Translations under genes and position numbers: made by a program | The notes under the pieces: model-generated | What the model saw: the letters and a program-made list of their open reading frames with translations, nothing else | What the model was told of the DNA's origin: nothing | Databases searched by the model: none | Shown: positions 43,836 to 54,637 of the stretch, piece by piece | Layout of the letters: every line of letters begins with the position of its first letter | How positions within the stretch are numbered: position 1 is the first letter of the stretch | Assembly (NCBI GenBank): GCA_018873225.1 | Contig: JAEILZ010000001.1 | Location: forward strand, 8,060,001-8,124,000 | Source: [Phialemoniopsis] sp. UDSM-2020 | Lineage: Eukaryota; Ascomycota; Sordariomycetes; Thyridiales; Thyridiaceae | Reading direction: 5' to 3' | DNA length: 64,000 bases

Positions 43836-44556
43836 TTTGACTTGAGATTGACCTCGAGGTTGACGAAAGGACTCAGCTCGAACGGGCGGTTGAGAGGAGG
43901 CTCACATGGAAAACATATAAGCGGCGGAATGCCAAGAGCCAATATATACCTCCCCCGAATGCTAGCTGATCCAGATGTCCGCCTCGAGGGGTGCCGCTCC
44001 TCCCATTTACCCCCGAGTCGTGCCCTTTCGGTCGCCCACTACTTTTCTGGCGGCTAATGTCTGTCGGCATATTCCACACGGAAGAATGCTAGTCTACCGG
44101 GAATTGGCGGATGGTAGCTCAGCGTGGGAACCGGAGGTTTGATAGATTAATAAAATGTGTCCCCCGATGCGGGGTGCAAAGTCCTTTGGGGCAAGCTTTG
44201 CGTGTGCTATATCCGGCTCAGGTACAGGCCATGTCATGCTGTCCACGCGGACGAGTCTGAAATTATATCAAAGTTTTGAGCCAATCACTGAGACGCATCT
44301 CACAGAAGCACGGCGCAGGGTCCTCCAGATATTGAACGTAGTATAGACTGGCCTTTCGTCGTCCAGGATCGCCACCCGCCTGGGCATCCGGACCAAAGGA
44401 GCGGCTGACCACTCGGAGATTGAGGCCAAAAACTATCACCCGTCATCCGGGGGTTGCGATGAGTGCAAAGCTAACGAAAAGAAACCACAAGAAGTCCAAG
44501 AATTCGTCGTTACTAAGTTTTCGTGCTCTTGAAACTTGGCATATGACATCCCAGCA
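43836..44556. promoter_or_regulatory. Promoter region of the acetylxylan esterase
   Basis: This gap includes GGCTAA at 44052-44057 and GCGGGG (CreA-type) near 44170. It also contains the 3' end of the HET gene's flank. No gene. Confidence 0.45.
44052..44057 (+). promoter_or_regulatory. XlnR/Xyr1-type GGCTAA
   Basis: A single hexamer, expected often by chance; reported because the downstream gene belongs to the xylanolytic set this regulator controls. Confidence 0.3.
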
Positions 44557-46356
44557 TCATCCGAATACCCAGTCACGATATTCAACTAGGGTGGTCGCAA
44601 TACTGGCTGCATCATCGACTTCGTCCTGAGCGTGAATGCTGTCCGTGTCGAAAGCCTCCTCGTCATCGACGTCTTCCAGTGAAGCGAACAATGTGTTAAC
44701 GCGGGGCACCGCAACGCGGAGCTTGATCAGCAAGTGTTTGGAAGGAAACGCCTTGTAGCGAACCTCAGTAGTGTCGTGGAGCGATGTCAACTGGACACGG
44801 TGTATCAGCGGAGTCACGTTTGACTCGTCGATCAGACTTCTTCCGATGACCTCGCAGCCGACAAAGATGGTATCGCGCCTCAGCTGCTCCGGGGCTTTGC
44901 CCAGAGTATGGCAAAACACGATCAATATTGAAGGGTAGCCATCTGTAGGCCCGCTTGGTGTGAATAGACGCCAGTGTTTCCCACAGTACTGGGAGCGCAA
45001 GTCTACTCGTGTCTGTTGATCGACACAAACACCCTCTGTGCAAGTGTAGCCCCATTTCCCGAGGGACTCTTCAAAGTCGAGATGATAAGAATGCCCACTC
45101 TCTTGATCCACATAATCCCTCTTGGTCGGATGGAAGCAAACGTGGTCGGCGGCTGGTAGACTGAGTTCTGGGTGCATGTAGAGCAGCTGGTTCGGGTCGG
45201 CGCGGCGAAAGTTACCATCGTTCTGCATCTGAGCGACAAATCCAATCCGGGCTTGATTGGTGGCACAATCAAGCATGACAACGGATTTGTCAGGGGCTGC
45301 AGAATAGCCATCCTGGAGCCTTGAAGAAGTACCCTCCGCTGAGGACGTGAGAATGCTGTCAAAGTGCTGTTTCTGTATCTTTGACAAGGACTCCCAAGGC
45401 TCTAAATTGCCCAAGGTACTGACCCGTAAAGCAACGCTGACTTTGTTCACAAAGTACTCCGTGTTTCGATTGAGAAGGCGAGAGTCGGCGCGTGACGTGT
45501 GGTTCAGGGGACGAACAACGTTTTGGTTTGTGAAGCACCGCACGTGAGGTGCCAACAGCCCATAGCTAGTCCTTGGCTGAACATCAGCCCTGGGAAGCTG
45601 CCATACAAATATCGACGCGTCATTCGATATGTTCATGATCTCGTGCTGCAGTCTGGTGAAGGCCTTGTCGCCTTCACCGTACAAGATCGGCATGTTGACG
45701 TTAAAGAGGCCCATGAGACAGTAGGCAAGGTCTTCAACGCGTGATGTGTTCCGCTTCGATGCCCATGACATCTTTTGCGCGATACTGTGAATTTGGAGGA
45801 CCTCACTCGTACTTGAATACGGCGCACTGACGGCGAGGCAGTTCCTGTCCACTCCCGTAATCTCTGATATCAGGCGGGCCCAGTGTGGAGCTGACTTTGT
45901 CCCAATTTCCTTCCAGTTGGAGTTCAAGAGTATCACCATGCGGGGGGCGATGAGCTCCTGGAGTGTCCATCCACGAGTGAACCATCGGCTCCGTTTGAAC
46001 TGGTCGAGCGTGTGTTGTCCACGCCCTGGATAACCGTGCACGTCCTCGAGGTACGCGAAACAGACAGCCGCCGACCTGTACCAGTCAAACATGGAATTGA
46101 TACTTTCCGAGAGCTCTGCGCTCGAGGACTTGTCGATACAACAAGTGTCAATCCATGTGTACTTGTAGCCTTCTGCCCGAGTGATCTTGCATAATCCGCG
46201 AATCTTTTGGTAGCCCTGTAGATGTTTGTAGTTGTTGCTGGTGAGAGCCGCAAAGGTCACCTCATCGTTGCCCCAAGTGTGTGAAAAGATGGTGTACGCT
46301 GGGATGTCGTTACCAAACTCTTCGAGACGCTCAGTTTCTACATTCAAGAGCCTCAT
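44557..46356 (-). CDS. HET-domain protein (heterokaryon incompatibility type)
   Basis: Single exon, 599 aa. The N-terminal HET domain is unmistakable: MRLLNVETERLEEF, then AYTIFSHTWGNDEVTF, KIRGLCKITRAEGYKYTWIDTCCIDKSSSAELSESINSMFDWY, and RSRWFTRGWTLQELIAP. HET domains trigger cell death after non-self contact when coupled to a sensing module. The C-terminal half (about 300-599) has no repeat architecture I recognise (no WD40, NACHT or ankyrin). It resembles the typical HET-only fungal proteins in length. Divergent from the ankyrin-repeat gene at 46983. Confidence 0.93.
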   Translation of the reverse strand: MRLLNVETERLEEFGNDIPAYTIFSHTWGNDEVTFAALTSNNYKHLQGYQKIRGLCKITRAEGYKYTWIDTCCIDKSSSAELSESINSMFDWYRSAAVCFAYLEDVHGYPGRGQHTLDQFKRSRWFTRGWTLQELIAPRMVILLNSNWKEIGTKSAPHWARLISEITGVDRNCLAVSAPYSSTSEVLQIHSIAQKMSWASKRNTSRVEDLAYCLMGLFNVNMPILYGEGDKAFTRLQHEIMNISNDASIFVWQLPRADVQPRTSYGLLAPHVRCFTNQNVVRPLNHTSRADSRLLNRNTEYFVNKVSVALRVSTLGNLEPWESLSKIQKQHFDSILTSSAEGTSSRLQDGYSAAPDKSVVMLDCATNQARIGFVAQMQNDGNFRRADPNQLLYMHPELSLPAADHVCFHPTKRDYVDQESGHSYHLDFEESLGKWGYTCTEGVCVDQQTRVDLRSQYCGKHWRLFTPSGPTDGYPSILIVFCHTLGKAPEQLRRDTIFVGCEVIGRSLIDESNVTPLIHRVQLTSLHDTTEVRYKAFPSKHLLIKLRVAVPRVNTLFASLEDVDDEEAFDTDSIHAQDEVDDAASIATTLVEYRDWVFG

Positions 46357-46982
46357 AGTGGTTTCGAGTATAGTTGACTAGATAGACGATCTGTCTAGAC
46401 TGATGTGAAGTGGTTGAAATACGGAGAGGTGTATTCTTGAGATACGTGAAGAGTAGATTGATCCAGATGCGGCTGAACCTCACCCCCTCACTGTATGTGT
46501 AACTACGCTATGGCTGTGCCCTAGTCCTGCATGGGAATCATGAACCCGTTCTCGTTGGTGGTCGGAATGCTGTGTAGCCAGGCAGTATTGCTTTTCCGAA
46601 ACAAAGGCCCGATCAAGGCGGGTTGTCTCAAAAGTCGGATATGGAGGGAGGAGTTATGTCTCGGGCGATTCCGTGATCTCCCGCCTTGGTAACTTCGTGG
46701 TTATGAAAGACAAGAGGTATGGTAAACAGCTCATCCGCTCGGCGAGACCCATGATATTGCCCACGTGCCGAGATAGGTAGTTTTGGACATTGTAGCTCGG
46801 ATACAGGCAATAAGTGCAAAAGACTGCTGCTCATGAATGCGTGTCTTGGCAAGGCAGACTGGGGGGCTGAGTTCAGCGACTAGCCTAGCGCGATCTCAGC
46901 TGATAACTATTTGATGCGAAGCGGGGGATCACGACCATCCAAGACTTTCCTTCTATCTTGGATCCTTTGATTTTTGAGCTTG
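46357..46982. other. Divergent promoter region, HET / ankyrin genes
   Basis: No gene or motif recognised. An N-terminal exon of the ankyrin gene could lie here. Confidence 0.4.
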
Positions 46983-47786
46983 ATGACAATCCTACCCATG
47001 CGGACCTTGTTCTCACGCGGGCGCAGGCCCTTTATTTCCAGGACGTCCAATACGGAGCAACCGCTTGGCGAACCTCCCGGGTATGCCACCCGCCCACCTT
47101 CGCCTGCCCCGTCATATCGTACTGTTGCTCCCAACGCGCAGTCGTCGGCGGCTGCGAACGATAAAAATGATATAAATGATCTGCCACGGGGCAGGACAGA
47201 TGACGTCGACTGGGGTTCTTCGCTACTGGCTAGGGTCGCCACCCGCGGAGACGTGAGCCACATGAGGCGGCTCATTGAAAATGGAGGGGATCACATGCGC
47301 ATAGCCGTCCAGACAAGAGCGCAGCCCTTGATATCAGCCTGCAGGGTCGGAAGGGTTGAGGCAGCCAGGCTGCTGCTCGACTACGGTGCACAGATCAACA
47401 GCAGGGACTACCTTGGCTGGACAGCCCTGAGCATGGCGGCTAGCCGTGGACAAGCTGAAGCGGTTGAGTTTCTCCTGGAGCAGGGTGCCGAGCCCAATAC
47501 TCAGCTCAACAACGGGTGGACTGCGCTACACCAGGCGGCGATGGATGGGCATACTCGGGTAGTCGAACTACTCTTGGACGGCGGAGCAGATCCAGAGGCT
47601 ATCAGTTTCTCCGGAGAGACAGCCATGCATTTCGCTGCCATATATGGGAGGTTGGAGGTGGTGAGGATGCTGCTTGAGAAGGGGGCCCAGGTTGCTCCGT
47701 TGACCAGCAGGAGGAAGACGCCATTGAATCTGGCGTCGGAGGGGAGACATGAGGAAATAACAAAGCTACTCAAGTCCTGGGGTTAG
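46983..47786 (+). CDS. Ankyrin-repeat protein
   Basis: 267 aa from the ATG at 46983; the frame begins at a TTG just upstream. After a Pro/Ser-rich N-terminus come about five to six ankyrin repeats (residues about 75-267) with the TALxxAAxxG...VxxLLxxGA pattern, for example GWTALSMAASRGQAEAVEFLLEQGAEPN. Ankyrin repeats mediate protein binding. No other domain is present, so this may be a free-standing adaptor or the surviving C-terminal part of a larger NLR-like protein. A second frame over 46958-47090 also looks protein-like, so the N-terminus is uncertain. It is head-to-head with the HET gene. Confidence 0.75.
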   Translation: MTILPMRTLFSRGRRPFISRTSNTEQPLGEPPGYATRPPSPAPSYRTVAPNAQSSAAANDKNDINDLPRGRTDDVDWGSSLLARVATRGDVSHMRRLIENGGDHMRIAVQTRAQPLISACRVGRVEAARLLLDYGAQINSRDYLGWTALSMAASRGQAEAVEFLLEQGAEPNTQLNNGWTALHQAAMDGHTRVVELLLDGGADPEAISFSGETAMHFAAIYGRLEVVRMLLEKGAQVAPLTSRRKTPLNLASEGRHEEITKLLKSWG

Positions 47787-48184
47787 AGTCAGATCAGATG
47801 CAAGATTGATACTTAAGACTAGATGTTCATTTGAGCGCCATCGGCGTGCACACCCCGCGGCGCTCAGCCACCAAAAGTACCCCTACCTCACTAAGTACCT
47901 CAATAAGTACCTTAGCGTGGGGCAGACAGGCCGCCGCTCCACCCACCCGTCTGCCAGCTGCCAGACGAACAAACGCGTCTTTTTGACTTTCAGATCAGGC
48001 GTGAATTCGGGACCCACCCAAAAGTTCATCACATTGATCTCGAGATCATCAAAGAGAAACACCGTCACATCATCGGGATTTCATCGCTGTTCATCCAATT
48101 CATCTTTCCAGCTCATCTCACATTCAGCTTGTGATTCCAACATAGTACGGTCATTCATTGCTCACTCACCTTCACTTCAGCACG
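47787..48184. other. Intergenic with short AAGTACCT repeats
   Basis: Contains three AAGTACC units near 47875-47912. The rest is promoter of the 2EXR gene. No gene. Confidence 0.45.
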
Positions 48185-50179
48185 ATGAGTTCCCAATCGG
48201 AGGAACCGAGCGATTCGGAGCCTGGCTTTGAGCATGACGAGATCGATGATGAAACGGAGGAGTCGGATTCGGATGAGTCGCAGGGGCTCTTGGATATAGA
48301 AGCTGCAGAATTCGGTGATGAGTCTCTGGAAGATTCAGAATCCGATGACGATATCGATCATGTCCCTCCAATCTTCCACCAATTCAGGCGCCTACCCCCA
48401 GAGATGCGCCAACGCGTCTGGGAGATGTGCTGCCCAGATCTCCTCGCTAAATCACGCGTCTACACAGTCCTGCTACAGTATGAAGACTCCAAGTACCTCG
48501 CGGAAGGACCAATGCTCTCCCAGCAAACAGCTCCTGCCCGGACCGTGCTTGCTGTTCACCGCGAGAGCCGCGCTCTTGCTCTGCGCAGGCTGCCCGACTC
48601 CTTCAACATTGAGAGTCAGGACGCCATAGTTCGTTTCAACAAGGAGGCAGATGTCGTCTACATGGCGGGCCACATTCCCATACTGACCACCAACAAGCTG
48701 CCCGAACGGATCCGGGAGTTCTGCGACAATATTGGCAATATAGCTCTTGATGGGGTCGCGTTTGGGCTGGGCTCCTTTGAGCCGCAGAAACTGCAGCAGG
48801 TACTGCAGAGCCTCCCCAGTCTCAAGAAGGTTTTTCTACGCTTTGACGACACGATGATTGAGGCAGTGAACTCACACTGGTGCACCTCGGACTTGGTCCA
48901 CAGCTACTACATCCAGACATACGAAGAGGAGCCTGGCTTGGGAGAAGATTACGAGACCATCTTTGCGTGGCCAGACCTGACCAAGAATCGCGATTGGGCG
49001 GAAGAGAACATCCCCATCGACCCCACCAAACGTGGCTATCTTAGGAGGCTTGCCCAGGTCCCGAGGGGCTTGGGGGCTCTCGCTGAGATGATGGAGGGTT
49101 CACATCAGGATGATCAGGGCCAGGACGAGGATGAGAGCGAAAATGACGACGACGACGACGATGACGACGATGAAGGGGCAGGTGGTGCGCTAGAAGGAGA
49201 GGATGCTCATGGCGACGAGGAGAAGCCACCAGCCTCACGGACCTTGCCTTCTGGTGTTGAGGTCTGGCCGATGATCCAGTTCGAGTTCGAGAGCGGTGTC
49301 AACAGATTTGAGCTCTTGAGAGGCTGGAGTGGGCAGATGGACGAATGGGATCCTGCTCTCGAGGGCGGGTTCGGTTCCGACGAGGAAGAGATTGACATTG
49401 AAGATGAATATGAGAGTGAGGGCATTGACGACGATGAGATCGACGAGGACGAGCTATCTGACGACGAAGATGACTTGCATGTCCACCCGTTGTCAGAGGT
49501 CGAGTCACTCTCGAGTGGAGCAGCTCCCGGATCGATAAACGCAATCGATCTCACTTCTGATCAGAACGAACTGGAAGCTGCAATGTTCTCAAGCCCAGAG
49601 CCGGAGCCACGGCAAGATAGTGATGGCGACGAGGAAAGCATTCCCTCCAATACACGCCGTCGTGACCGAAAGCAGCAAAAACGTCGCGTCATCGATTCAG
49701 ATTCTGAAAACGAGTCCACAAAGGAGGAGGCCTCAGAAGGGGAGGGAGCGGCACGAAATAACCGACGGGCAAGAGTGGTTCTCTCTGATTCGGAAGATGA
49801 GGATGACGAGGATCAACCGGCGCCAGCTGAGACATCCATCCCCGCTAATGCACGTAACAAGCGGTCAAGAAGAGTGATAGAGGAAGAAGACGAGGATGAC
49901 GACGAAGAAGACGAGGAAGATCAGGACGAGGATGACAGCGAAGAGGAGGAAGCCCCGAGACGCATATCGCTCGCCGAGAGGCTCCAGATGCACCGCCAGC
50001 AGAATCCCATCTCAGCTGGACATGGTTCGGGATCCGACGAAGACAGCGACGGCGGAGGTTTTGTTTATGGTAACGGAGACTTTGATAACGACGAAGAGCT
50101 CGAAGAGGAGGAAGATGATGATGGTGGGCTCGCCATGGAGGAGGCCGAAGAACTGGACGATGAAGACGATGCGTGGTAA
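48185..50179 (+). CDS. 2EXR-domain protein with very acidic C-terminal tail
   Basis: Single exon, 664 aa from the ATG at 48185. An acidic N-terminus is followed by a 2EXR domain starting at FHQFRRLPPEMRQRVWEMCCPD, an F-box-like fungal module. From about residue 310 to the end the protein is dominated by Asp/Glu/Ser tracts, including a run of nine Asp coded by GAC/GAT repeats at 49145-49173. Repeated SDSEDEDDED-type CK2-like blocks are interspersed with basic RRDRKQQKRR and NKRSRR segments that look like nuclear localisation signals. Such tails are common in histone- or nucleolar-binding proteins. Function unknown; a nuclear role is inference. Confidence 0.85.
   Translation: MSSQSEEPSDSEPGFEHDEIDDETEESDSDESQGLLDIEAAEFGDESLEDSESDDDIDHVPPIFHQFRRLPPEMRQRVWEMCCPDLLAKSRVYTVLLQYEDSKYLAEGPMLSQQTAPARTVLAVHRESRALALRRLPDSFNIESQDAIVRFNKEADVVYMAGHIPILTTNKLPERIREFCDNIGNIALDGVAFGLGSFEPQKLQQVLQSLPSLKKVFLRFDDTMIEAVNSHWCTSDLVHSYYIQTYEEEPGLGEDYETIFAWPDLTKNRDWAEENIPIDPTKRGYLRRLAQVPRGLGALAEMMEGSHQDDQGQDEDESENDDDDDDDDDEGAGGALEGEDAHGDEEKPPASRTLPSGVEVWPMIQFEFESGVNRFELLRGWSGQMDEWDPALEGGFGSDEEEIDIEDEYESEGIDDDEIDEDELSDDEDDLHVHPLSEVESLSSGAAPGSINAIDLTSDQNELEAAMFSSPEPEPRQDSDGDEESIPSNTRRRDRKQQKRRVIDSDSENESTKEEASEGEGAARNNRRARVVLSDSEDEDDEDQPAPAETSIPANARNKRSRRVIEEEDEDDDEEDEEDQDEDDSEEEEAPRRISLAERLQMHRQQNPISAGHGSGSDEDSDGGGFVYGNGDFDNDEELEEEEDDDGGLAMEEAEELDDEDDAW
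49145..49173 (+). repeat. GAC/GAT trinucleotide repeat coding poly-Asp
   Basis: Nine consecutive Asp codons followed by Glu inside the 2EXR protein; likely variable in length between strains. Confidence 0.7.
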
Positions 50180-51791
50180 ACTAGGAGAGGCCGCCGATAT
50201 CCATTCCACGCGAACCCGTAGGTAATGACACGACCATGACACTTTGCTGATGCTATGCAATGCAAGCCCATCGTGTAACGCTTTTTACCTGCCGTCGTGG
50301 ACTTGCATCCAAATCCCGGTTTGCGCAGCCGTTGATGGCCATGCACGCACGTCTCAAGCATGTCTCGACTTGCCAGTATGTGGTCCTATGATCGACTGGG
50401 GTGCCGCCGCCCTTTCCAAATGGACAGCATCTGACTCGCCGAGCCCGATCCCGGATTTCCATTGCATGATGATCTCCGCCCTTCCGCCCAGGGTCAGCAG
50501 CGAGCGCGATTGGCAGACAGAATCAGGGGCCAGACGAGCAGGGTCAAGGGCGTGGGGGTCACATCGACAGACTGCGAGACCCTGGAAGACCTGGCCCTTT
50601 TGGCCAACCCCACCACCACCACCCTGTCGCTCTTTTCCCCGCGACAATGCCTGGATTGGCCAGGATTTCCTTCTTTTGTGATCAATCTGCTTTCGCCACC
50701 TTGCCGAGATGACGGCGTTGCCGTGTCATATGAGCAGCAGAAACAGCACCTTCAATTCTTCGAGGAGCCAAGATGCTTGCCCGGACTTCTTACTCATCGT
50801 GCCTCTCTTTCGCTGCCCTTTTTCTCCCAACCGTTGGACAAATGCTCTGATGCACAATGCCTGTCTGACACATGGAAACTCGGGAGTGGCTGCAGCCATC
50901 AGGAGTAGGACCTGGTGCTGGGTACGACGTTTCGATGACAGGCCTCCGGGCGCCACGCGACCATTCCGACCTCGCTCATCAGTGATCTTCTCCCTCTGAC
51001 ACGCCTGTCCTTCATTCTTACTCGGCGACGGCAATGAACCGGGTTCTACGTGTGTCTGCATGTGTGTGCCCTGTCAGAGGATGCGCCTCTTTTTTCATTC
51101 GGTCTTTCTCCTCTTGTGCCTTTCGTCTTCCCCCCACGCTCGCCATCCTTGCTTGTCCTTCGCCCCTTTGCCAACCCGAGACCGTGGTGGCAGGCCTCGG
51201 GCTGAAGGATTGCGAGGATTTGATGGGCACAGAACCCCCACGTTGCCGCCCGGCTGGGTTCACACCACACTTTCAATCCCCCGACTCGAGCCAGGAGCGT
51301 GTCTTTGCTGACCCAAGAAAGCGTCCTGGTCGCTTGATTGGCCGGGCGTTGGGATATTAAGAGCCTCCTTTGACCAGGGTCGCTCATGTACAATCTTGGT
51401 GATGGTCACGATGGCCCTGACATGGGTCGACAGGATGAGGGGATGCATTCCCCCACAGGACCTCTTTCTGTCTGCCTTTGCCTTTCTCTTCCTAGGCCAC
51501 ACACACCCTTGAGGATCCTCGGGTGTCATTTTCTCACCAATAGGACCACAGTCGTTTCCCTTACGTGTACCTGCCCTCCACTTTCAGATGCAATTCCATC
51601 TATTTTCCGGCTTGAGCCGCCTGTGCTACTAGTGAACTCGTGATATATAAAAGAGCGGTCTCGTACATCACATCTGACGGACTGCTCGGGGTGGGAACTT
51701 GGGTCATCACACTTGCACTCCTCTTCATCTCCCGTTCTACCCTTCTCTTCACCGCTACATCTAGCTTCCACAGAGGCGAAGACAAGCAACA
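50180..51791. promoter_or_regulatory. Long promoter region of the aldolase gene
   Basis: The 1.6 kb without family-like frames has pyrimidine-rich stretches and a TATATAAAA at 51644-51652, 140 bp before the aldolase ATG. Many small overlapping frames on both strands are treated as chance in GC-rich sequence. Confidence 0.5.
51644..51652 (+). promoter_or_regulatory. TATA box of the aldolase gene
   Basis: TATATAAAA, 140-148 bp upstream of the ATG at 51792. Confidence 0.5.
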
Positions 51792-52817
51792 ATGGCCACC
51801 ACACCAGCCCGTAGCTCGGCCGGCTCCCTACAAGACGGGGGCCACACCCTGTCACCTACCACCACACCCCTCAAGCCGGGCGTCTACGTCCCGCTCCTCG
51901 CCTTCTTCGCCCCAGACACCGAAGAAATCGACGTGGCCGCCACCCAGCGCCACGCCGTCCGCCTCGCCAACGCCGGCGTGTCGGGCCTCGTGCTCCACGG
52001 CTCCAACGGCGAGGCCGCGCACCTGTCGCCCGCCGAGCGCGTCGCCGCCATCAAGTACGTCGTCGACGCCCTGCGCCACGACGTCGACCACCCCTTGCCC
52101 ATCATCGCCGGCTGCGGCGCCCAGTCCGTCCGCGAGACCGTGAGCTTGTGCCGCGACGCGCACCGCGCCGGCGCCACGCACGCCCTCGTCCTGCCGCCGG
52201 GGTACTACGCGCCTCTATTGCGCAAGGAAGGAGACGGCTTCGTGCGCTTCTTCCACGACGTCGCCGACGCCAGCCCCATCCCGGTCCTCGTGTACAACTA
52301 CCCGGCCGCCGCCAACGGCGTCGACCTCGACAGCGACACCGTGCTGCGCATCGCGGCGCACCCCAACGTCGTCGGCGTGAAGCTGACGTGCGGCAACACG
52401 GGCAAGCTGGCGCGCGTGGCGGCAGGAGCCAAAAGTGACTTCTTCGTCGCGGGCGGCAGCGCCGACTTCATACTGCAGGGCGCCGTCGTCGGCGCGCAGG
52501 GCACCATCTCCGGGCTGGCGAACCTCGCGCCGCGGGCGTGCGTGCGGATCATGGAGCTGGTGGGCCGGGGCCGCCTGGCCGAGGCGCGCGAGGTGCAGGC
52601 GCGCGTGGCGGCGGCGGACTGGCTCGCCATACAGACCGGGTTCGTGGGCGTCAAGGCTGCGTTTCCGATGTTCCACGGCGAAGGGGAGAGGGGGTGCGTC
52701 GAGCCACGGCGGCCGTGCGTGCCGTTGGGTGAGCGGGATAGGGATGCATTGTGCAAGGGGATGGAGGATTTGTTGGCGCTGGAGGAGGAGTTGAGGGCTG
52801 GCGGCGTGGATTCATGA
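51792..52817 (+). CDS. DapA-family aldolase (2-keto-3-deoxy sugar acid / 4-hydroxy-2-oxoglutarate aldolase type)
   Basis: Single exon, 341 aa. The TIM-barrel class I aldolase shows GSNGE at 70-74 (carboxylate site), catalytic Tyr in VYNYP (Y168) and Schiff-base Lys in VGVKLT (K197). Fungi do not use DapA for lysine synthesis, so this family acts on keto-deoxy sugar acids or hydroxy-oxo acids, as in D-galacturonate (LGA1/GaaC) or L-rhamnose catabolism, or on 4-hydroxyproline-derived acids. An MFS sugar carrier follows 1.8 kb downstream on the same strand, supporting a sugar-acid pathway. The Cys-rich insertion (RGCVEPRRPCVPLG) near the C-terminus is unusual. No targeting signal. Confidence 0.9.
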   Translation: MATTPARSSAGSLQDGGHTLSPTTTPLKPGVYVPLLAFFAPDTEEIDVAATQRHAVRLANAGVSGLVLHGSNGEAAHLSPAERVAAIKYVVDALRHDVDHPLPIIAGCGAQSVRETVSLCRDAHRAGATHALVLPPGYYAPLLRKEGDGFVRFFHDVADASPIPVLVYNYPAAANGVDLDSDTVLRIAAHPNVVGVKLTCGNTGKLARVAAGAKSDFFVAGGSADFILQGAVVGAQGTISGLANLAPRACVRIMELVGRGRLAEAREVQARVAAADWLAIQTGFVGVKAAFPMFHGEGERGCVEPRRPCVPLGERDRDALCKGMEDLLALEEELRAGGVDS

Positions 52818-54637
52818 CATGATCATGTGATGGAGATGATGGGTGGTTGTGGTAATGCAACATTTCGGTTGGAAAAGCCTTTCAATGAGACTGTATGTTA
52901 TGAAGCTGAAGATAGTTGACGTTAATGCCAAAACTCAAACATACTTTTACCTCTGATCGTAATCGGCATAGGTTTATGGTGAATATTGGAGGAAAGCTCC
53001 TCGAAAAGTTGAAGAGGCTTAGGTTAGGAGTCGGAATTATCTAAGATAGCGTCACAGATCACGATCTTCTGGAAAGGGGGATGTAGCCTAGACCAAGGTT
53101 TGACGTATCTTTCATCAAGCCTCAACCTCTAGCGGCCCAGTCGTTGCCCATAGGGAGCTCGGCAATTGTGGTTGTGGCCAGCAACTTGGTTTACCCAAGT
53201 GCAAGTTGTGAAAGTCTCTTCCCTGGTGACTCAATGGGGATATCTCGGCTTTTACCTGCCACACCTTGAGCCTCGTGTGTTTTGCCAAGATTCAAGCACA
53301 ACCAAGGCCTTGAATTACGTGAACATGGTCTCGAGAACAACCTTTGTCAAAATTGAGTCAGCGAAGGCCCGAATGGAGTCCAGGCCCCAAGCCTCGGCAG
53401 CTGTTGCAGCTGTGCTGCACGCGCTGGGCACGCAGGCGATGTTCGTGACAAGAAACAACGCGTCGGATCCATCTCCTGGCCGCACTACTCGGCATATTGA
53501 CAAGCAACCCCCTGGGTTAATCCGCAGCCTAGAGCAGGTCCGCCCTGGGGGAAAACGTGGCTCAAGGATGCTAGGCGGGAGAGGCTCTGCTCTCCAACAT
53601 CTCCAAAACCAGTAAATGCAGTACCGAGGGTCTGGCACCCGGGCCATCCGATATGGCTTCCACCTCCTGGGAGGGGACGGGGCCACGATGCAGCAGGTAC
53701 TTTTGGGGCGAGGGAAGCGCCCGTGCCACAGTAGACATGTCAACGCCTCCTCCTCACAGGTGGAAAAGTTGCTGGGGGAAGAACAGCAGGATCCGCCTGC
53801 ATCGTGCGCTGCGACGCAGGACTCCACTCTTTACCCCATCTTTCCCCATGGGGGTTCAGGAATTGAAGCGAAAAAGGTCATTCTCACCGCGTTCTCAGTG
53901 GTGGCGAGCGAATCAAGCGGCCACATGTAGCCGTGATCGAGCGACCTTCTCGCGGCGGTAAAAAAAATGATCGCGATTTCAGACAAAAGAAGTCTAGACC
54001 ATGGCCTTTACCCCAATCTTCTTTTGGAGAGCTGAGAACGCGAAAGAGCAATAGTGTGGGTTTGTTGTCTCGCGTCGCCTCCATGATCCCTCCCCACCCC
54101 CCATCGCCATACTAAGCTTCGGTTCCATCAAGCCGATGAAGCCTGGTCCGGCCCCGCTCAAGATGGAGTCCCCAGCAGGCTAAACACGACGACAAAAGTC
54201 ATTCAACCACTCATCTCCAGCCAGATTTACCCCAACCCCTCCCGCGCCAAGACAAAGGGGCGTTTCTCTGTCACCCATTGGTCATCTGGGGTGTCTTTTC
54301 GGCACTTGATTGGCACGCCGGCCCAGAATCTTGTGTCTCTCTCGGATTCTATGAGTAGCAGGGGGACCATGCGAACGTGTGTTTGTGCGTTGGCTTGCTT
54401 CTTCGCCTAGGTACACAGACAGATGCTGGGGGTTAAAAGGAACAGAGGAGTAGCCCAATGTCACCGTGGCATATAAATGTATCTAGGGGAAGGGATCTGC
54501 ATAAACCTACCTGGCCCTCCAACCCGGATCTGAGGAGAAGCGACCTTGTCTCCTCTCTGTTTTTACTTTGACAGCCTCAATTCCTACCTCGTGTCTTCAC
54601 TCCGAGTCACCTTGAGCCTTTGAAGACAGTCGTCAAG
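52818..54637. promoter_or_regulatory. Long promoter region of the MFS sugar transporter
   Basis: The 1.8 kb without a supported gene includes TATAAA at 54472-54477. Frames at 53166-53615 and 53616-53930 (plus) and 53315-53827 (minus) lack family features. I did not find the GaaR-type CCNCCAA element. Confidence 0.5.
54472..54477 (+). promoter_or_regulatory. TATA box of the sugar transporter
   Basis: TATAAA, 161-166 bp upstream of the ATG at 54638. Confidence 0.5.

Noticed and set aside
47875..47912. AAGTACCT repeats as a mobile element remnant
   Set aside because: Only three short units, without terminal repeats or coding remnants. Similar short motifs are scattered elsewhere, for example near 62320.
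53166..53930. 149- and 104-codon frames in the transporter promoter
   Set aside because: Separated by a stop, low-complexity composition, and an equally long frame exists on the other strand.
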